Positions 32,601-44,615 are shown, counted from the first letter of the stretch. The stretch is DNA of 64,000 bases from Agrypnia vestita (GCA_016648135.1 JADDOH010000302.1:248001-312000); one strand, 5' to 3'. Numbers and translations are program-made. The notes: a model not told the origin generated them from the letters alone.

Positions 32601-34600
32601 TCGAATTTGATTATGTTAGTATATGTAAGCATTCCTTTTGGGCAAGTGGCGTTGATGCAAATTCATGTACTTTGTAATCCCAAAAGAAATTACAAAGATG
32701 TATACAGAACATTAACATTAGGGGACCCGCTTGAAGCATGTATCCCATGTAAATAAGTTTTTATGTTAATTGATTCACTAAGAAATGCCACGATGTCTGT
32801 ATAATTTTAGCCCTTTGTTTTGTATCTCTATGTCACATATTGACAATTATGTTTGGTCCAACTAAGAAGTATAATAGCTTGTTTTATTTAAGCTAAAATT
32901 AAAAATAAAACCAAGTATCAAGTACATTTTGTCATTGTTGAAAAAAAAATTAAAAAGAAAAAGAAATGAAGAGAATATGCGTAGTGGTAAATTTTAAATA
33001 CCGTTCGGTTTATCATATAAAAAAAAAGAAATAATAATAATTTTGTGGATGTATCGAAGAGGATAATCAATGTTAATGATAAAGATTGACCTGTAATGAT
33101 GTAATGTATAAATAACGTTAAATTAATATTGGGAGGCCTACTGTAAGAATCAAACCGACGCCTTAATAATAAGATTGATATTGTAATGCATACTCAAGGA
33201 ATTTTACTGTGATCTAATGAAACCCCACGTTCAATCCCATGTAATTAGTCAATAATGGTAGAAATAACTGGTCGATAAAAATATGTATATCTGGCGTGTC
33301 GATTTAATTAAGTATGTATATGTAAGCAGTTTTATTTTTGGGGTAATAAGTGTTGATGCGAATTTGTGTTTTCAATTTTCCGCCTTTGCCAATTTGTACT
33401 GTAATATTTTCCTTAAGTTTAATTCATTTTTGCAATGTTTTTTTTGGTGACGGGATAGGGATATGAACAGTGAACAAAGCGTTTGTGAAATAACAAAGTG
33501 TTTAGGCCTACATACCAGAAAAGCATCGAAATTAGTCGCAAACTGGGAGAACAATAGGGGGCGGAACGGAGGCAACATTGGGTTCGGTAACCCATAGCGT
33601 CAATCGGGACCTGGGAGGGACCGAGGGAGACGAATGAACGACGGAGGCGGACATCGAAGGAGCCAATCGGCGAAAGACCAACGAGGAGCTGGAGGCTTCC
33701 CCTCGAGCCCCCGCGACCACACCCTGGGTCGCCGGAGAGAGAATATAAGGCGAAGCCAGCCGCCAAAAAGGCAGTTGAGTAGTGGAGGAGTTGAGAAGTC
33801 GAGAGTGTGGAGAAGCTAGAGATTCTAGCGGTGCCCGTAACAACAGCATCGCCGATCACTTTAGTAACTCCTGGAGGAGCGAAAGTTCGAACGGTAACGA
33901 CCGCCATTCGCTACCGAGTGCTGTGATGCACCGCCGCAAACGCCGAAGTATCGGTGCCGCCGCGACGCCTCAGTGTACCACCGCGACGGAGAACCGACGC
34001 TCCGCCGACGACCGCACGAGTACCCCGACGACGCCAGAAGCCGTAGACGAAACCTGCATCCACAGAGGAGGATCAGTAGAAGCCGCCGCCGACCGAAAGA
34101 AGCGTCACGAAGAAGACATCCTTCACGTTCTCCGCAAACAGGTTTACCCCAGCTTAAAGACTCTTTCTCCCGCTCGCCTAGTTCTACCAAAAAGGGTTCT
34201 CGTCACCACCCGTTTTAGCTTTAAGATCAGACTCTGTATGTGCTTTGCTTTTTTTTGTTGTTTACTATTTTGTTTCCCTCTCTAGATTAAGATTCATTTA
34301 AATTGTAAACTGACTACCACTTTGCCTCGTTTTATGTAGATCATTTGCTACTTTGCTCAATATAGAAACTTGTAAAATTGTTTCGATTTTATTATTTTTA
34401 TATCCCTTCACCCGCCTCGAGATATCAGTGTCCCAGTCAGTCACCTGACGTGTTGATTGTGCCTAGGGGAGGGCGTAACCGCCGGCATACGTAGATCTGA
34501 GATCTCCCGGCCGGTTTGTCACACAGGGATTTTTATATTACCTCAGACCCCACCCCCCCTACTCCGTTACATCAAGTGGCGCCACATATCACCTCAGACC
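32600..34600 (+). repeat. LTR-like repeat, copy A, with promoter-like core
   Basis: It shares several blocks in order with copy B (35840-37350): TATAAGCATTCCTTTTGG, TTGCCAATTTGTACTGTAAT, GGTGACGGGATAGGGATATG, CCAATCGGCGAAAGACC, GAGAATATAAGGCGAAGC (a TATA-like box at about 33743), then GATATCAGTGTCCCAGTCAG and ATCTCCCGGCCGGTTT. It ends in a duplicated CCTCAGACCCCACC block, with CAAGTGGCGCCACA between the duplicates (34572-34585), reminiscent of a primer-binding site. The GC-rich leader (33600-34230) opens many frames on both strands, mostly Arg/Ser/Pro, and I regard them as non-coding. LTR identity is inference. Confidence 0.5.
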
Positions 34601-34625
34601 CCACCCCCCCTACTCCGGTACATCA

Positions 34626-34690
34626 ATGATATATCGGAAAAAAATATCGATATTTCGGAAAAAAATATCGATATTTCCCGGGACTCCCGA
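34626..34690. repeat. Two-unit TATCGATA minisatellite
   Basis: Two copies of CGGAAAAAAATATCGATATTT, related to the 23.7 kb cluster. Confidence 0.6.
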
Positions 34691-34849
34691 AAAAAATAAC
34701 TCACAGTGGTAAAATTTAGTAAAGAATGGTTTTGTTTTCAATTAAAATTCTATTGAGGAACATATTAAACTCTTAATTAGAAAAAAGGCATTTGAAAATC
34801 AGCATTTTTCTTCTTTTAATTTATCTGAATAATTAACAAATGTAGAAAA

Positions 34850-35560
34850 AAATAAAAAAAATCCATAAAATCACAAATAAAATAAAATTGCAGGTTCTAA
34901 ATTTATAGTTTTTCATATCAGCGAAAACACAGCATTCAAGGCAAATTGATGCTTTACATTCGAAACGCATGTGTTGTGTATTGAGTTTTTTTGTGTATTT
35001 GTAAGTTGAACAGTTTTTACGAACCACCAACCTTTCTTCAGCACTGCTGCTATATGGAATTGCTGATGAAGTGGTCACGTTTCTGTGGAGGATACGTTGA
35101 ATTTCACATTATTGCAAAATTTCACACGTTGGAATTTCACATTGCATTCGTCATTAAAAAAATGCTGCTAAATATTCAGTGAACAAGACAAAGAATTAAG
35201 CTCACTCTGATATGCTGTTTTTTTTTATCTTCTCTTCCCTGCACTATATTATGCTGCAAAGTTCTTAATCGTAAAAACGGTGGGGCAGATGACCAACAAA
35301 AGTAATTCCTTTCAAAATAATTCTTCTTCCACGGTGACCATCGAATTTCAGATCATCATCTTCACTTAAAAACTCTTCGTTTCCACGTAAAATTGAAGAC
35401 AAATGATATTGGGATGGAGAATTTTCTTTATCACCTAGTACAGTTGGCTCTTCGTATTCGGAATCAGATGCACAACTTTCTTCCAATACACGATCTAGCC
35501 CAACATGATCTCGACAGATCTTTAAACGAAAACCATAAAAAACACAAAAACAGATAAGTA
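34850..35560 (-). pseudogene. Transposase-like fragments, possibly piggyBac N- and C-termini
   Basis: The upstream minus-strand frame (35560-35265) is acidic: DHVGLDRVLEESCASDSEYE, later LSEDDDLKFDG, with a stop at 35267. The downstream frame (about 35075-34900) has a Cys-rich stretch, RKNCS, then FECKASICLECC. An acidic N-terminus plus a C-terminal Cys cluster is the piggyBac plan, but the DDD catalytic core that should lie between them is absent (~170 bp remain). The assignment is inference, and the two frames may be unrelated. Confidence 0.3.
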
Positions 35561-35839
35561 AATGCCGTATTAGAATAAGTGTAAATACCGATGCATTAGG
35601 TTATAAGTACATACGAGATTGTATCCAAAGGATACAAACATGTTGTATCCTTTTTTTTATACACTAGTGGCATTTTGTTTTAAATTTTATATTTCTAGTA
35701 ATAGGTATACATTGGTAACGAAGACAAAGTCACCGAACTATTATAAGTGAAGTATACATGACATTAGATTTTGAGAGATCTACTTTAAGTATTTATCTGT
35801 AACGATAGAGATGACTGATTGATAAAAAAAAATGTTTAT

Positions 35840-37350
35840 CGATTTAATTATGTTAGTATATATAAGCATTCCTTTTGGACAAGTGGCGTTGATGCAAATT
35901 CATGTACTTTATAATTCCAAAAGGAATTACAAAAATAAAGGTTGTATGAGAAAAGGTGTAAATACAGCCATGTTAACGAATTTTACCAAGTTCTAAAATA
36001 ATCTCTGTAAAGAAAGACATTGCAAGGAAGCTGCATAAAGCTTAGTGAAATGCCATGACATTTCTTCTATAAATCCCTTCATGAGAATAGTCTTCAAACA
36101 TTTACATTAATACTACTTTGTATTGAGGCTTTCATTTCTTATGTTTTCATTTTTTTTCAATTGTTCGCCTTTGCCAATTTGTACTGTAATATTTTCTTTA
36201 AGTGTAATTCATTTTTCAATGTTTTTTTTTCATGTAAGAAAAAGTGAGATAAAAATGGTGACGGGATAGGGATATGAACAGTGAATAAAGCGTTCGTGAA
36301 ATAACAAAGTGTTTAGTCCTACATACCGGGGGGGGCATGGCTGGCAGCAGCAAACTGGGAGAACAATAGGGGGCGTAACAGATGCAACATCGGGTCCCGT
36401 AACCATTAGCGTCAATCGGGACCTGGGATGAACCGAGAGAGACGAATGGACGACGAAGGCAGACATCGAAGGAGCCAATCGGCGAAAGACCCCACACACG
36501 TAGCCAACGAGGAGCTGGAGGCGTCCCCTCGAGCCCCTGCGACCGCACCCTGGATCGCCGGGAAGAGAATATAAGGCGAAGCTGGCTGCCAAGAAACCAG
36601 TTGTGAGTTGAGGTTTGAAGTCGAAAGTGTGGAGAAGCTAGGGATTCTAGCGGTGCCCGTCAAAACAGCATCGCCGATCACCCTGGCAACTCCTGGAGAA
36701 GCCGAGACTGAACGGTAGTGTCCGCCGTACCAGAACCGCGACGTTCGATACCAAGCGCCGCGACGCACAGTGTACCGCCGCGACGCCCAGTGACAAAAGA
36801 AGCGACGCCCCGCCGCCGACTGCACGAACGCCACGACGCCGACACCAGAAGCCGCCGACGTAACCTGCATAGTCAGAGGACGACGCCGACGCCGCCGCCC
36901 ACCATGAAGCAGCACGAAAAAGACACCTGCCGAACTCTCCGAAACAGGTTACCCCGATCTAAAGGCTTTCTCTCCCGCCCGTCTAGTTCTACCCAAAAGT
37001 GTTAACTCTATCTCGTCACCATCCATTTTAACATTAAGATCAGATTTTGTATGTGTTTTGTTCTTTGTATTGCTTATTATTCTGTTTCTCTCCCTGTAGG
37101 TTAAGGTTTATGTAAATTGTAAATTAAATTGCCACTTTGCTTAATAGAGTAACTTGTGAACTTGTTTTGATTTTTTTTATATATTCCTTCATCCGCCTTG
37201 AGATATCAGTGTCCCAGTCAGTCATCTGAGGTTTGATTATACCTAGGGGAGGGCCTAACCGCGGGCTCGCCTAGATCTGAGATCTCCCGGCCGGTTTAGC
37301 ACGCCGTGTTCTCTATCACCTCAGACCCCTCCCCCACGAAGGTATATCAA
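35840..37350 (+). repeat. LTR-like repeat, copy B
   Basis: Second copy of the 32.6-34.6 kb repeat, with internal deletions and a G8 run at 36329. It keeps the TATA-like GAGAATATAAGGCGAAGC at about 36566 and the terminal CCTCAGACCCCTCC, ending TATATCA. It has no duplicated end block. Same orientation as copy A, ~3 kb apart, so the pair could be LTRs of one gutted element. Confidence 0.5.
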
Positions 37351-37439
37351 TTTAGTCAGAATCAATCAGATTTGAGTAATGTAGAATTCTTCAAAACTAA
37401 TCAGAAATCAAAAAGAAATAAATTATTATTCTTTTATTA

Positions 37440-37595
37440 TTTAAATAAATAATTATTTTTCCCAAAAATCCCAATTTTGCTGTCATCTGTGAACCAATTG
37501 TTTTGTAAATTTTCTAAATTCATACCTATTATACCGACGGAGTAATTCAAATTTAGAAAATATTCCGCGACGTTATCGGGCCGCCGCGTTGCTAA
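37440..37595. repeat. Dispersed repeat, inverted copy of 26480-26650
   Basis: See 26480-26650. Here the segment lacks the CACAGTG element next to it. Confidence 0.5.
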
Positions 37596-38033
37596 TCAAA
37601 CTTTTCTAATGATTCCAATTTGAAAAAACCAATAGAATTTCTAAAAATCCGAAATTATACTATAATTATTAATTTTTTTTTAACGAAAATTTGATAGATC
37701 TTCTTGATTGTCGCCACGAGTCTGCTTGCCAAGTTTCAGTCAAAAAATCGAAGTTTTTGGTGACGGCAAGCAAGCAGACGCCACGAGTTAATATAAAGGG
37801 AGTAAAAAGAATACAATTTCACAATTTATGTGTTACAGAAAGGTGAATTGAAAAAACCTTGAATAAATTTTATTCGTGTTATCTTATTGGAAATTGAATC
37901 CTGGAACACTCACTGTAATTATAGTATAACTCACTAATCACTACATCGTGGAAGCGGACATTTATACTAAGTATATGTATTTGATCACAATTATAAATGC
38001 CACAACGGCTTAAAAATTTTCATAAAATAAATA

Positions 38034-39306
38034 CAGGGTGTAGCAGAGCTAGCAGCAGAAACTTGGCTGGTAGATTCCTGCCTATATTATGAGTGTAAAA
38101 TGTTCAAGCAACTATGACCTAATATTGATAGTTATGGAGATATGCAATATCAAAGTGTGCATTTTTTAAATATTTCTGTCTTATTTTTTGCAAAAAGTTG
38201 ATTTTTTGGTTGTTGACTTTCATTACAGTAACTCATATTGATTATGAAAATAAAATGATAAAAACCTTGTAAAAAAACTTTCGTTAGGCGTAGAGCTGGC
38301 GACACGAGTTATGGGCCTACCACACGCACAAGTATCACCACACTTTTGCATGCGCATGCCGGTTTGTAAACGGGGCACCGTGTATGAAACACCAACTACA
38401 TGCACGTTTGTACACGGAACACCGTGCGTGCAGTTCGCTCGTGGCCAGTGACGTCACACCGACACTGATGGTAACGGCAGACATGAGTGTATTATTGCTT
38501 GCCCAACGTAAATTGGCGTGCGGCGACGTTGGAACTAAAACCCGCCCCGCCCGCACCCGGCGGTAACCCCTCATCCTGTCATTCAGTTCAGTTTCGTATT
38601 TGCTCGGGAGCTGTAACATCTTGATTACCAATATACACTGAATTATTATGTCCAAAACATCCAAAATAGTCCGGGATGGTGCAAGAATAATTGCCAATGG
38701 AGTATTAAAGTTTTGCGAAGCGGAAAAAGCAAATAATGGACCGATATTACCGTTTGACAGATTGACAGATAGAGCGGCCGCCATTACTGTTTCGTTTCTT
38801 TAGTGGTGCCCGACCAAATTTCTATTAAAGTCGGTCACCGGATATTCTGTACATTTTGTATTGTGTAATAAATTTACACCCTGACAACTTCTGTTACGCG
38901 ACAGGGGCGCCCTCCCTGGCACGCCAATTTATAGTGGTACGTCTATACGACGGCTATATGATAAGCACTCGTAAGAGAAGGTATGATGTTCCATCCTTCT
39001 GTCAAAGAAGGAACTTTATCAGGAATCATATATGACATGCAATATCAAAGTTTGAAACGAAGGTTTGTATCATTTAATTCGACTTACGTACTAAAGCGAA
39101 TGAATTTTTCACAATAATAAGTTACTGTAATGATAGTTCAATTTTTTGCAAAAAATAAGTCAGAAATATTGAGAAAAAATGCAAACTTTGATATTGCATA
39201 TCTCCATAACTATTGATATTAGGTCATGGTTGTTAGAACATTTTAGACTCATAACATAGGCAGGAATCTACCGGCCAAGTTTCTGCTGCTAGCTCTGGTA
39301 CACCCG
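38034..39306 (+). mobile_element. Tc1/mariner-superfamily element with ~200 bp TIRs
   Basis: The ends are CAGGGTGTAGCAGAGCTAGC and the inverse of CGGGTGTACCAGAGCTAGCA, flanked by TA (38032-38033 and 39307-39308). Inverted pairing covers ~200 bp (GTAGATTCCTGCCTAT, TAGTTATGGAGATATGCAAT). It contains only the start of a transposase gene (38648-38803). Related ends lie at 25011, 50592/52401 and 63139. Confidence 0.75.
38648..38803 (+). pseudogene. N-terminal fragment of an IS630/Tc1-like transposase
   Basis: A 51-residue frame: MSKTSKIVRDGARIIANGVL, FCEAEKANNG, then LTDRAAAITVSF and a TAG stop. The pattern (N-terminal helix, then a DR-A-A-A-x-T turn) is like the first helix-turn-helix of insect DDE transposases of this superfamily. 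No catalytic domain follows, so it is a truncated remnant. It sits midway between the long TIRs. Confidence 0.4.
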
Positions 39307-39319
39307 TATAAATATGTAT

Positions 39320-40190
39320 ATATGTATCTTCTGAAATTTCTATGGAGGCATTGTAGAAAGTTCTATAAAAAAGTCCGCGATGACATATATGTTAAGGTTG
39401 ATTCACAGATTATTAAAATATGAATAAAATATACATATATTTAAAATTAATATTAATCTGTCGGGGGTAATTTAAGTAGGTAATGTTAAATTCTAAATAA
39501 ATGTTTATCGTCAGGGAATTTATATAGATAAAAATTGCTTTTTTACACAATATTGTTTGGACGAGTAGTTTAGATTATATGGATTTTTCACTGAATCTCT
39601 TATTGTCTCAAACTGAATTCCACGCGGGCTAAGCTGCGGGCACAGCTAATTAATAAATAAATGTATTTTTTTACCGCGCCCCATAACCGGTGCCCTTATG
39701 TAAAACCCTATCACGTGATGTCCACGCGCTAAACATTGTTTACATCAATATTCTTGAGCCTGCAAACACACTATACACTCCACCAGCAGCTACCATAGAA
39801 AAGAGAATATACCAATATACCGCAGCTACCACAGAATAGAAAGGTAGCTACCACCACTGGCTACCACTGTCACCACTGCAAAAGCATTTGTATGAAAATT
39901 TCCCGTTATAAAGCATTTTGTCATTTATTTTTTCAAAACAATATATAAAAACACAACTAACATTTCTGTTTCAAACAGTTAAAACATTTAAAATTTTAAA
40001 TTATATTAGCGAGTTCTTACTCACATACATAAAATAATATCAGCGAGTTCTTACGCACATAAATAATAATAAAAAAAAAACTTTCATAAAACTTTAAAAC
40101 TTTTATTTTTGTTTTAAATTTAAAACTCGACTACATAATTAAATATCATAGTACCTACTTAAAAAAAAATAAAAAAATCTTACTTCGAAT
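39320..40190. other. AT-rich DNA, nothing recognised
   Basis: Contains an ACC-rich patch at 39800-39880 (repeated AGCTACCACCA-like words) and long A-runs. No coding frame with known motifs. Confidence 0.5.
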
Positions 40191-40278
40191 ATATGGACCT
40201 ATTAACGACGGTCAAACATGGCGAAAAATATACAAAACCGAGCTCTATGACCTTTACCAGGACGTCAGCGTAGTCAAG

Positions 40279-40527
40279 TTGATTAAGATTAACAGATTGC
40301 GCTGGCTAGGACATCTACACCGTATGGATGATCTAGAGCCCCCAAAAAGGGTGTTGTTTAAAGACCCAATGGGTAGAAGAAGTGTCAGAAGACCAAAACT
40401 GCGGTGGTTAGATGGTGTCGTTGCGGACTGCCGGGCCCTGGGGCAGCAAAACTGGAAAATGGCAGCCAGCGACAGAGCAGCATGGAGGACTTTCTTGGAG
40501 GCAGCTAGGACCCACCAAGGGATGTAA
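40279..40527 (+). pseudogene. RTE-like LINE ORF2 C-terminus
   Basis: RLRWLGHLHRMDD, then RRPKLRWLDGVVADCRALG and a C-terminal WKMAASDRAAWRTFL. This is the conserved end of RTE-type LINE ORF2 in insects. A stop at 40525-40527 is followed by a short GATG repeat (40533-40546), the typical tail. The catalytic RT region is missing. Confidence 0.75.
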
Positions 40528-40532
40528 CACTA

Positions 40533-40546
40533 AAGATGGATGGATA
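40533..40546 (+). repeat. (GATG)n LINE tail
   Basis: Three GATG units directly after the LINE C-terminal fragment. Confidence 0.6.
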
Positions 40547-40599
40547 GTACCTACCTATTGTGCATCAAGATTTCTCGACTAAAGTTTGTACGGGAATAA

Positions 40600-40770
40600 G
40601 TAAAATGAGGTTTTGGCGTTTTTCCGGGCAATTTTTCCAATTTTTCTTTTCATAGGAACCTTCTTCGGACTTCAACAAATATTTGAATTTTTTTTTATCC
40701 GAATTGGTCCAGCTGTTTTAGAGTTTTGCGCTTAGAAACACATTTAGCGATTCATTTTTATTTATATAGA
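40600..40770 (+). repeat. LINE/SINE 3' untranslated tail
   Basis: CCGAATTGGTCCAGCTGTTT, then GAGTTTTGCGCTTAGAAACA and GCGATTCATTTTTATTTATATAGAT. I recognise this as the 3' end shared by many insect CR1-like LINEs and SINEs. Confidence 0.5.
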
Positions 40771-40774
40771 TATG

Positions 40775-41520
40775 TGGGGTATAAAAGCAAGACATTTGCC
40801 CATCCCCCTCCCCTGAACTATTTTCCATGCAAATCTGTACCGTTCTACTGATTTTATCCAAATTTTGTATACTTATTCTTTAGGACTAACATAAGTAACA
40901 TTTCCCCTCTCCCGCTTTACCCCTCTCCCTTATATATTTTCCATGCAAATCTATATCGTTTGACCGATCTGACCCATATTTTGCATACTTATTCTTTAAC
41001 ACCCGGCATGTAACATAGGCGACACTTCACGCTCCACCCTTACCCTACCCCTCCCCTGATATATTTTTTATGCAGTTTGTCCGATCTAACTAAAATTTTG
41101 CATACTTATTTTTTAGAACAAGGCGGCTAACATAGATGACATTTCCCCCCTCCTATTTTACCCTACATCCACCCCTGTTATATTTTCCATACAAATCTAT
41201 ATCGTTCGACCGATCTGATCCAAATTTTGTATACTTATTCTTTAAAAACCGGCGGGTAACGTAGGCGACATTTCCACCCTCCCCCCCCCCGATATAATTT
41301 CAATGCAAATCTGTACTGTTCTACCGAATTTCGCACATATATTCGTTAGGACATGGCGGTAAATATAGTCCACATTTCCCTCCAGGACATCGCATCCATT
41401 CCACCCTAGATTAAATGGAAACATTGTTTTTTAAGAGACTTTGCAAAACAATGGAACCTTTGTTTCCCCTCACAAACTTATTTTTTACTTAATCCTTGAC
41501 CCGTGTAACGCCGGGTACAC
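40775..41520 (+). mobile_element. Helitron-type minisatellite element, copy B
   Basis: Five to six imperfect ~125 bp units with ATGCAAATCTGTACCGTT, TTTGCATACTTATTCTTTA and CGGCGGGTAAC, oriented like the Helitron at 6268. It ends with TCCTTGACCCGTGTAACGCCGGGTA (41490-41514), the same hairpin region, but the CTAG terminus is lost. The 5' terminus is unclear. Confidence 0.55.
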
Positions 41521-42240
41521 AATAAAAACATAGTATATTAATAATGACGTGATCATTAAACATAGTAAGCAATAATAAAATAAAGTGAAAACATAGTGAA
41601 AAACAGAAGAGTATGGTAAAAGCATAATAATAATAATAATATTGTTTTTTTATTCACATCTTATTTTTTTAATTGTATTACACTTCGACTGCCTAACTAG
41701 GGATTACCTGCTTGAAGGCAGTTGACTATTTACATAGCAAAAAGGGAAAATATAATTTAGTATACATTACAATAAATTTTTTAAATGAACAAATATATAA
41801 TAAATTTAAATTTGATAAAATAATTAGTAGGTACAAATTACAATAAGTTTTCAAACAAACAAATATATAATAAATTTAAATTTGATAAAATAATTAGGAA
41901 TAGAAATACAGAATTATCGGTAAAGTAAGGTAAAGCAAAAAGAGAAATCGAAATAAAATATAAATGACAAAATATAAAATAAATTTTTTAAATAAGCAAA
42001 AAACATTGAGAGTAAATTACACAACATTACAAAGGAATTCATTTTAGGGTTTTCTCAAATAGTTCTCGTCCGATTTCAATGAGCCACCCATTTAATTGTT
42101 TTTTTAGAGCATGTGGTCTCATTTTTTTGAAGTTATCTGGTATCAAATTATGTATATATTTTTGGGCCTAGGTATGCATAATGTGTTTGTCCTAACTTCA
42201 AATTCTTTTTGTCATTTCTTAGCCATCCTTTGATAGAATC
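41520..42240. repeat. AT-rich DNA with an ~82 bp direct repeat
   Basis: AATATATAATAAATTTAAAT plus TTGATAAAATAATTAG occurs at about 41800-41838 and again at about 41862-41898. An (AAT)n run is at 41622-41640. No gene. Confidence 0.55.
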
Positions 42241-42245
42241 CTTTG

Positions 42246-43316
42246 ATAGCCCTTGCCCGGAATAACGTTGTATCCAACAATACTCTCATTCCGAGAAAAC
42301 CTGAAAAAATGAAACCAGTTACAATTTATTATATTTTATATTTTAAATATAACAAACATATAATTCTTAACTAATCTCAATACAAAATAGGGAAAAAGGC
42401 AATTAAATTTGAATATATTGTAAAAAAACATGATGAATCAGTGGAAAAATGTTGTATGTATATGAAATTTTCACAAACAACGTAATTCCGCAAAACGTTT
42501 TTTATTTATTCTGCTTTACTTAATATGTAATGCCTTTTAAAAGCAGCATGCTCATCTAACATGAATTCACAAATGTCATCGAGGTCCTTGAGCTTAACAG
42601 CCTTATTGGCAGTGGATTGGAATAAATTGAAGTTAGTTCCAGGCTCACTAACTGCATGTTTTTTTCCAAGCGATAGCCAATCTTCCCCTTCTTCCACAAA
42701 GAGTTGGTAGAAGGCTATAGGAGGTCCATGATTCTTATTCTTTGTGGAAGGTTCAAGCTCTGATTGTGATGGGATCATCATTAGGTAAAGAGCTTTTACG
42801 AAATGATCTCTCGTACATATCTCTGTCTGTTTGCTGAATATGGCGTCAGACATTCAATTTCTCAATACACAAGACGAGATGATTACTTTTTTCATTATAA
42901 TTCAGTAACCTGAAAGCTGAGTATTTATCATGATATTAAAATGGAGAAAACATCCCGGATTTAAACATTTTTGGCACAAACTCGACCCTGCGAAAAAGAA
43001 CGAGGAAGAGCTTTTTGTATCAGTAGATATAATATTAAGTTACGATTTAAAGAGCACTATAATGCCAGCATTATTATTAAAAAGCATTTCAAATATCAAT
43101 ATGGATAAAACGATTGAGTAAAATCGGTTAACATTCGACAAAATAATATTGTCACATGAAATCACAATATCAATCAGAACTGCCAATTCGTATACGTTAT
43201 TCTACAAACATGTTCTGGCGGGTCAATTGCAGGCTTGATAATATTTTTCTGGATAAACACTCCTTTCCTACATCCTTCAACTTCTTGGCTTTGATACCTT
43301 TCCAGTTTAAAACATT
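42246..43316 (-). mobile_element. Element M, copy 3 (truncated by a hAT insertion)
   Basis: The left end is CCCTTGCCCGGAATAACGTT at 42250. Homology to copy 1 continues to about 43313 (CCAGTTTAAAACAT) and then stops at the hAT-like element. About 270 bp of the right end are gone; only GCAAGGGCTCAATT survives at 44619-44632, beyond the hAT element. Confidence 0.65.
42506..42853 (-). CDS. Element M second ORF, 115 codons
   Basis: The best-preserved version of this ORF. It begins MSDAIFSKQTEICTRDHF, contains LFVEEGEDWLSLGKKH and TNFNLFQSTANKAVKLKDLD, and ends HAAFKRHY plus a short tail. Broken copies of the same frame are in the other M elements (near 11550-11890, 17413-17730 and 51690-52040), where the antisense frame is sometimes longer. 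No known domain is recognised; no DDE or helicase motif. Its repeated conservation hints that it once encoded part of an element protein or a captured host exon. Confidence 0.4.
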   Translation of the reverse strand: MSDAIFSKQTEICTRDHFVKALYLMMIPSQSELEPSTKNKNHGPPIAFYQLFVEEGEDWLSLGKKHAVSEPGTNFNLFQSTANKAVKLKDLDDICEFMLDEHAAFKRHYILSKAE

Positions 43317-44615
43317 AGTAGGGACATGAAAAAAGTATCGATACTTTGTGGTATCGAGTACTTTTCTTTTGATACCGATACTTTTGTACTCGATACTTTC
43401 TATTCGATACTTTTACTCAATGAGTATTTTTGGCAAGTATCGATACCTTTAAAAATTTGGCTAAGCGGCTCATGTTTATGACAACGCCATCTAGTTCAAT
43501 CAAAGCAAACCTTCTAAAACATTCCATTGCGTTGATATAATTGCAAGCACAAGCAATCTAGTGTGTCATAGAACGAATAGATGGTACTGTCGAATTACGA
43601 CAGTAAGTAACTGACATATATTCAATTTCTTTCTGATCTGTGGCTGTGTTTATTGCGGACTTGCAATTGATTATTTATTGGGCTTGCCTCTTAACCGTAT
43701 TTGATTTATTCAAGTGTAACTCTATTATTCAGCGCTGTGTATATTTGAGTCATAATTAGAGGAATGACGCCTAGTAAGAGTGAATTTTGGCAATATTTTG
43801 TCAAGGTTAACAACAACAAAGTAAAATACAAGATTTGTTTCAACACCTTAAAATCATCAAGGAATACGTTAAACATGAATAAACATTGAAACAAAATCTG
43901 AAAAGTGCCATATTTGTAAATTGTTTCAGATTTATATCTTTATGATTAAAATGTTGATTATAATATTACATTTTTTCACTGTCATAAATCTATTAGGCTT
44001 TAAAATTAATATAATGTTTTGTTCCAAAAAAATCCTATGTCAACTCAGAAGCCTCTGAGGCTCCACGTCTAGAATAGCGATAAGAAAAAATAATGTTCAT
44101 AGCTGGTAAAGTAATAAATAAATAATTTAATACACTAAAATGTTTCGACTGTCCTGCCAAAAAGCAAAGTAGAGAAAAAAATGTAGTGCAAAAATTTTGT
44201 TTTACTTTTTAGTTCGTGTTTTAACAGGGCAGCAGTGTTTCATTATTTATTTAATTACGCACTTTAGTTTTGTCGTTGATTATATACATAAAAAACATTA
44301 CACTTTTTTTATGAGTACCTAAGATAGCAATTTGTGAATTTACAGGTCCTTTTTTATTATTGATTGTATGTACTTAAATTTGATTGTTTCTTTTTTCATT
44401 TCACTGACGTTGACATCCTTTTACCTATTCTAACTAAAATAGATACTTGAATTTGAAAATTGTGATCCTGGGGTGGGGGGGGGGTTGATACGTAGTAAGC
44501 CCGGTCAGAGCTGTAAATCAGGCTCTATGAAATGTACTCAATACTTTTACGAGTATGATACTTTTTTTCCGATACTACTCATGAGTACAGTATCGATACT
44601 TTCCATCGTGTCCCT
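43317..44615 (+). mobile_element. hAT-like element with BED finger (1.3 kb)
   Basis: The ends are TAGGGACATGAAAAAAGTAT and the inverse of TAGGGACACGATGGAAAGTA, both running into repeated GTATCGATAC and CGAGTAC words. TAGGG termini are usual for hAT. The flanks do not give a matching 8-bp duplication, consistent with the deletion of element M on its right. A G11 run is present at 44471-44484. Confidence 0.6.
43764..43889 (+). pseudogene. BED-type zinc finger fragment of a hAT transposase
   Basis: A 41-residue frame: KSEFWQYFVKVNNNKVKYKI, then CFNTLKSSRNTLNMNKH and TGA. A W-x-x-F start, a Cys, and an N-x-x-x-H end are the BED finger plan. The first zinc Cys of the C-x2-C pair is missing (Lys-Tyr-Lys-Ile-Cys), and nothing downstream encodes the catalytic domain. 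BED fingers bind DNA ends in hAT transposases. This copy is truncated and probably non-functional. Confidence 0.55.

Noticed and set aside
33634..34285. Several overlapping ORFs of 60-167 codons on both strands in the GC-rich block
   Set aside because: They overlap in many frames, are Arg/Ser/Pro-rich without domains, and the reading frames are not kept in the duplicate at 36.4-37.0 kb. GC-rich DNA opens frames by chance.
36216..37005. Matching ORFs in LTR-like copy B
   Set aside because: Same reason; the frames differ from copy A although the DNA is homologous, so there is no protein-level conservation.
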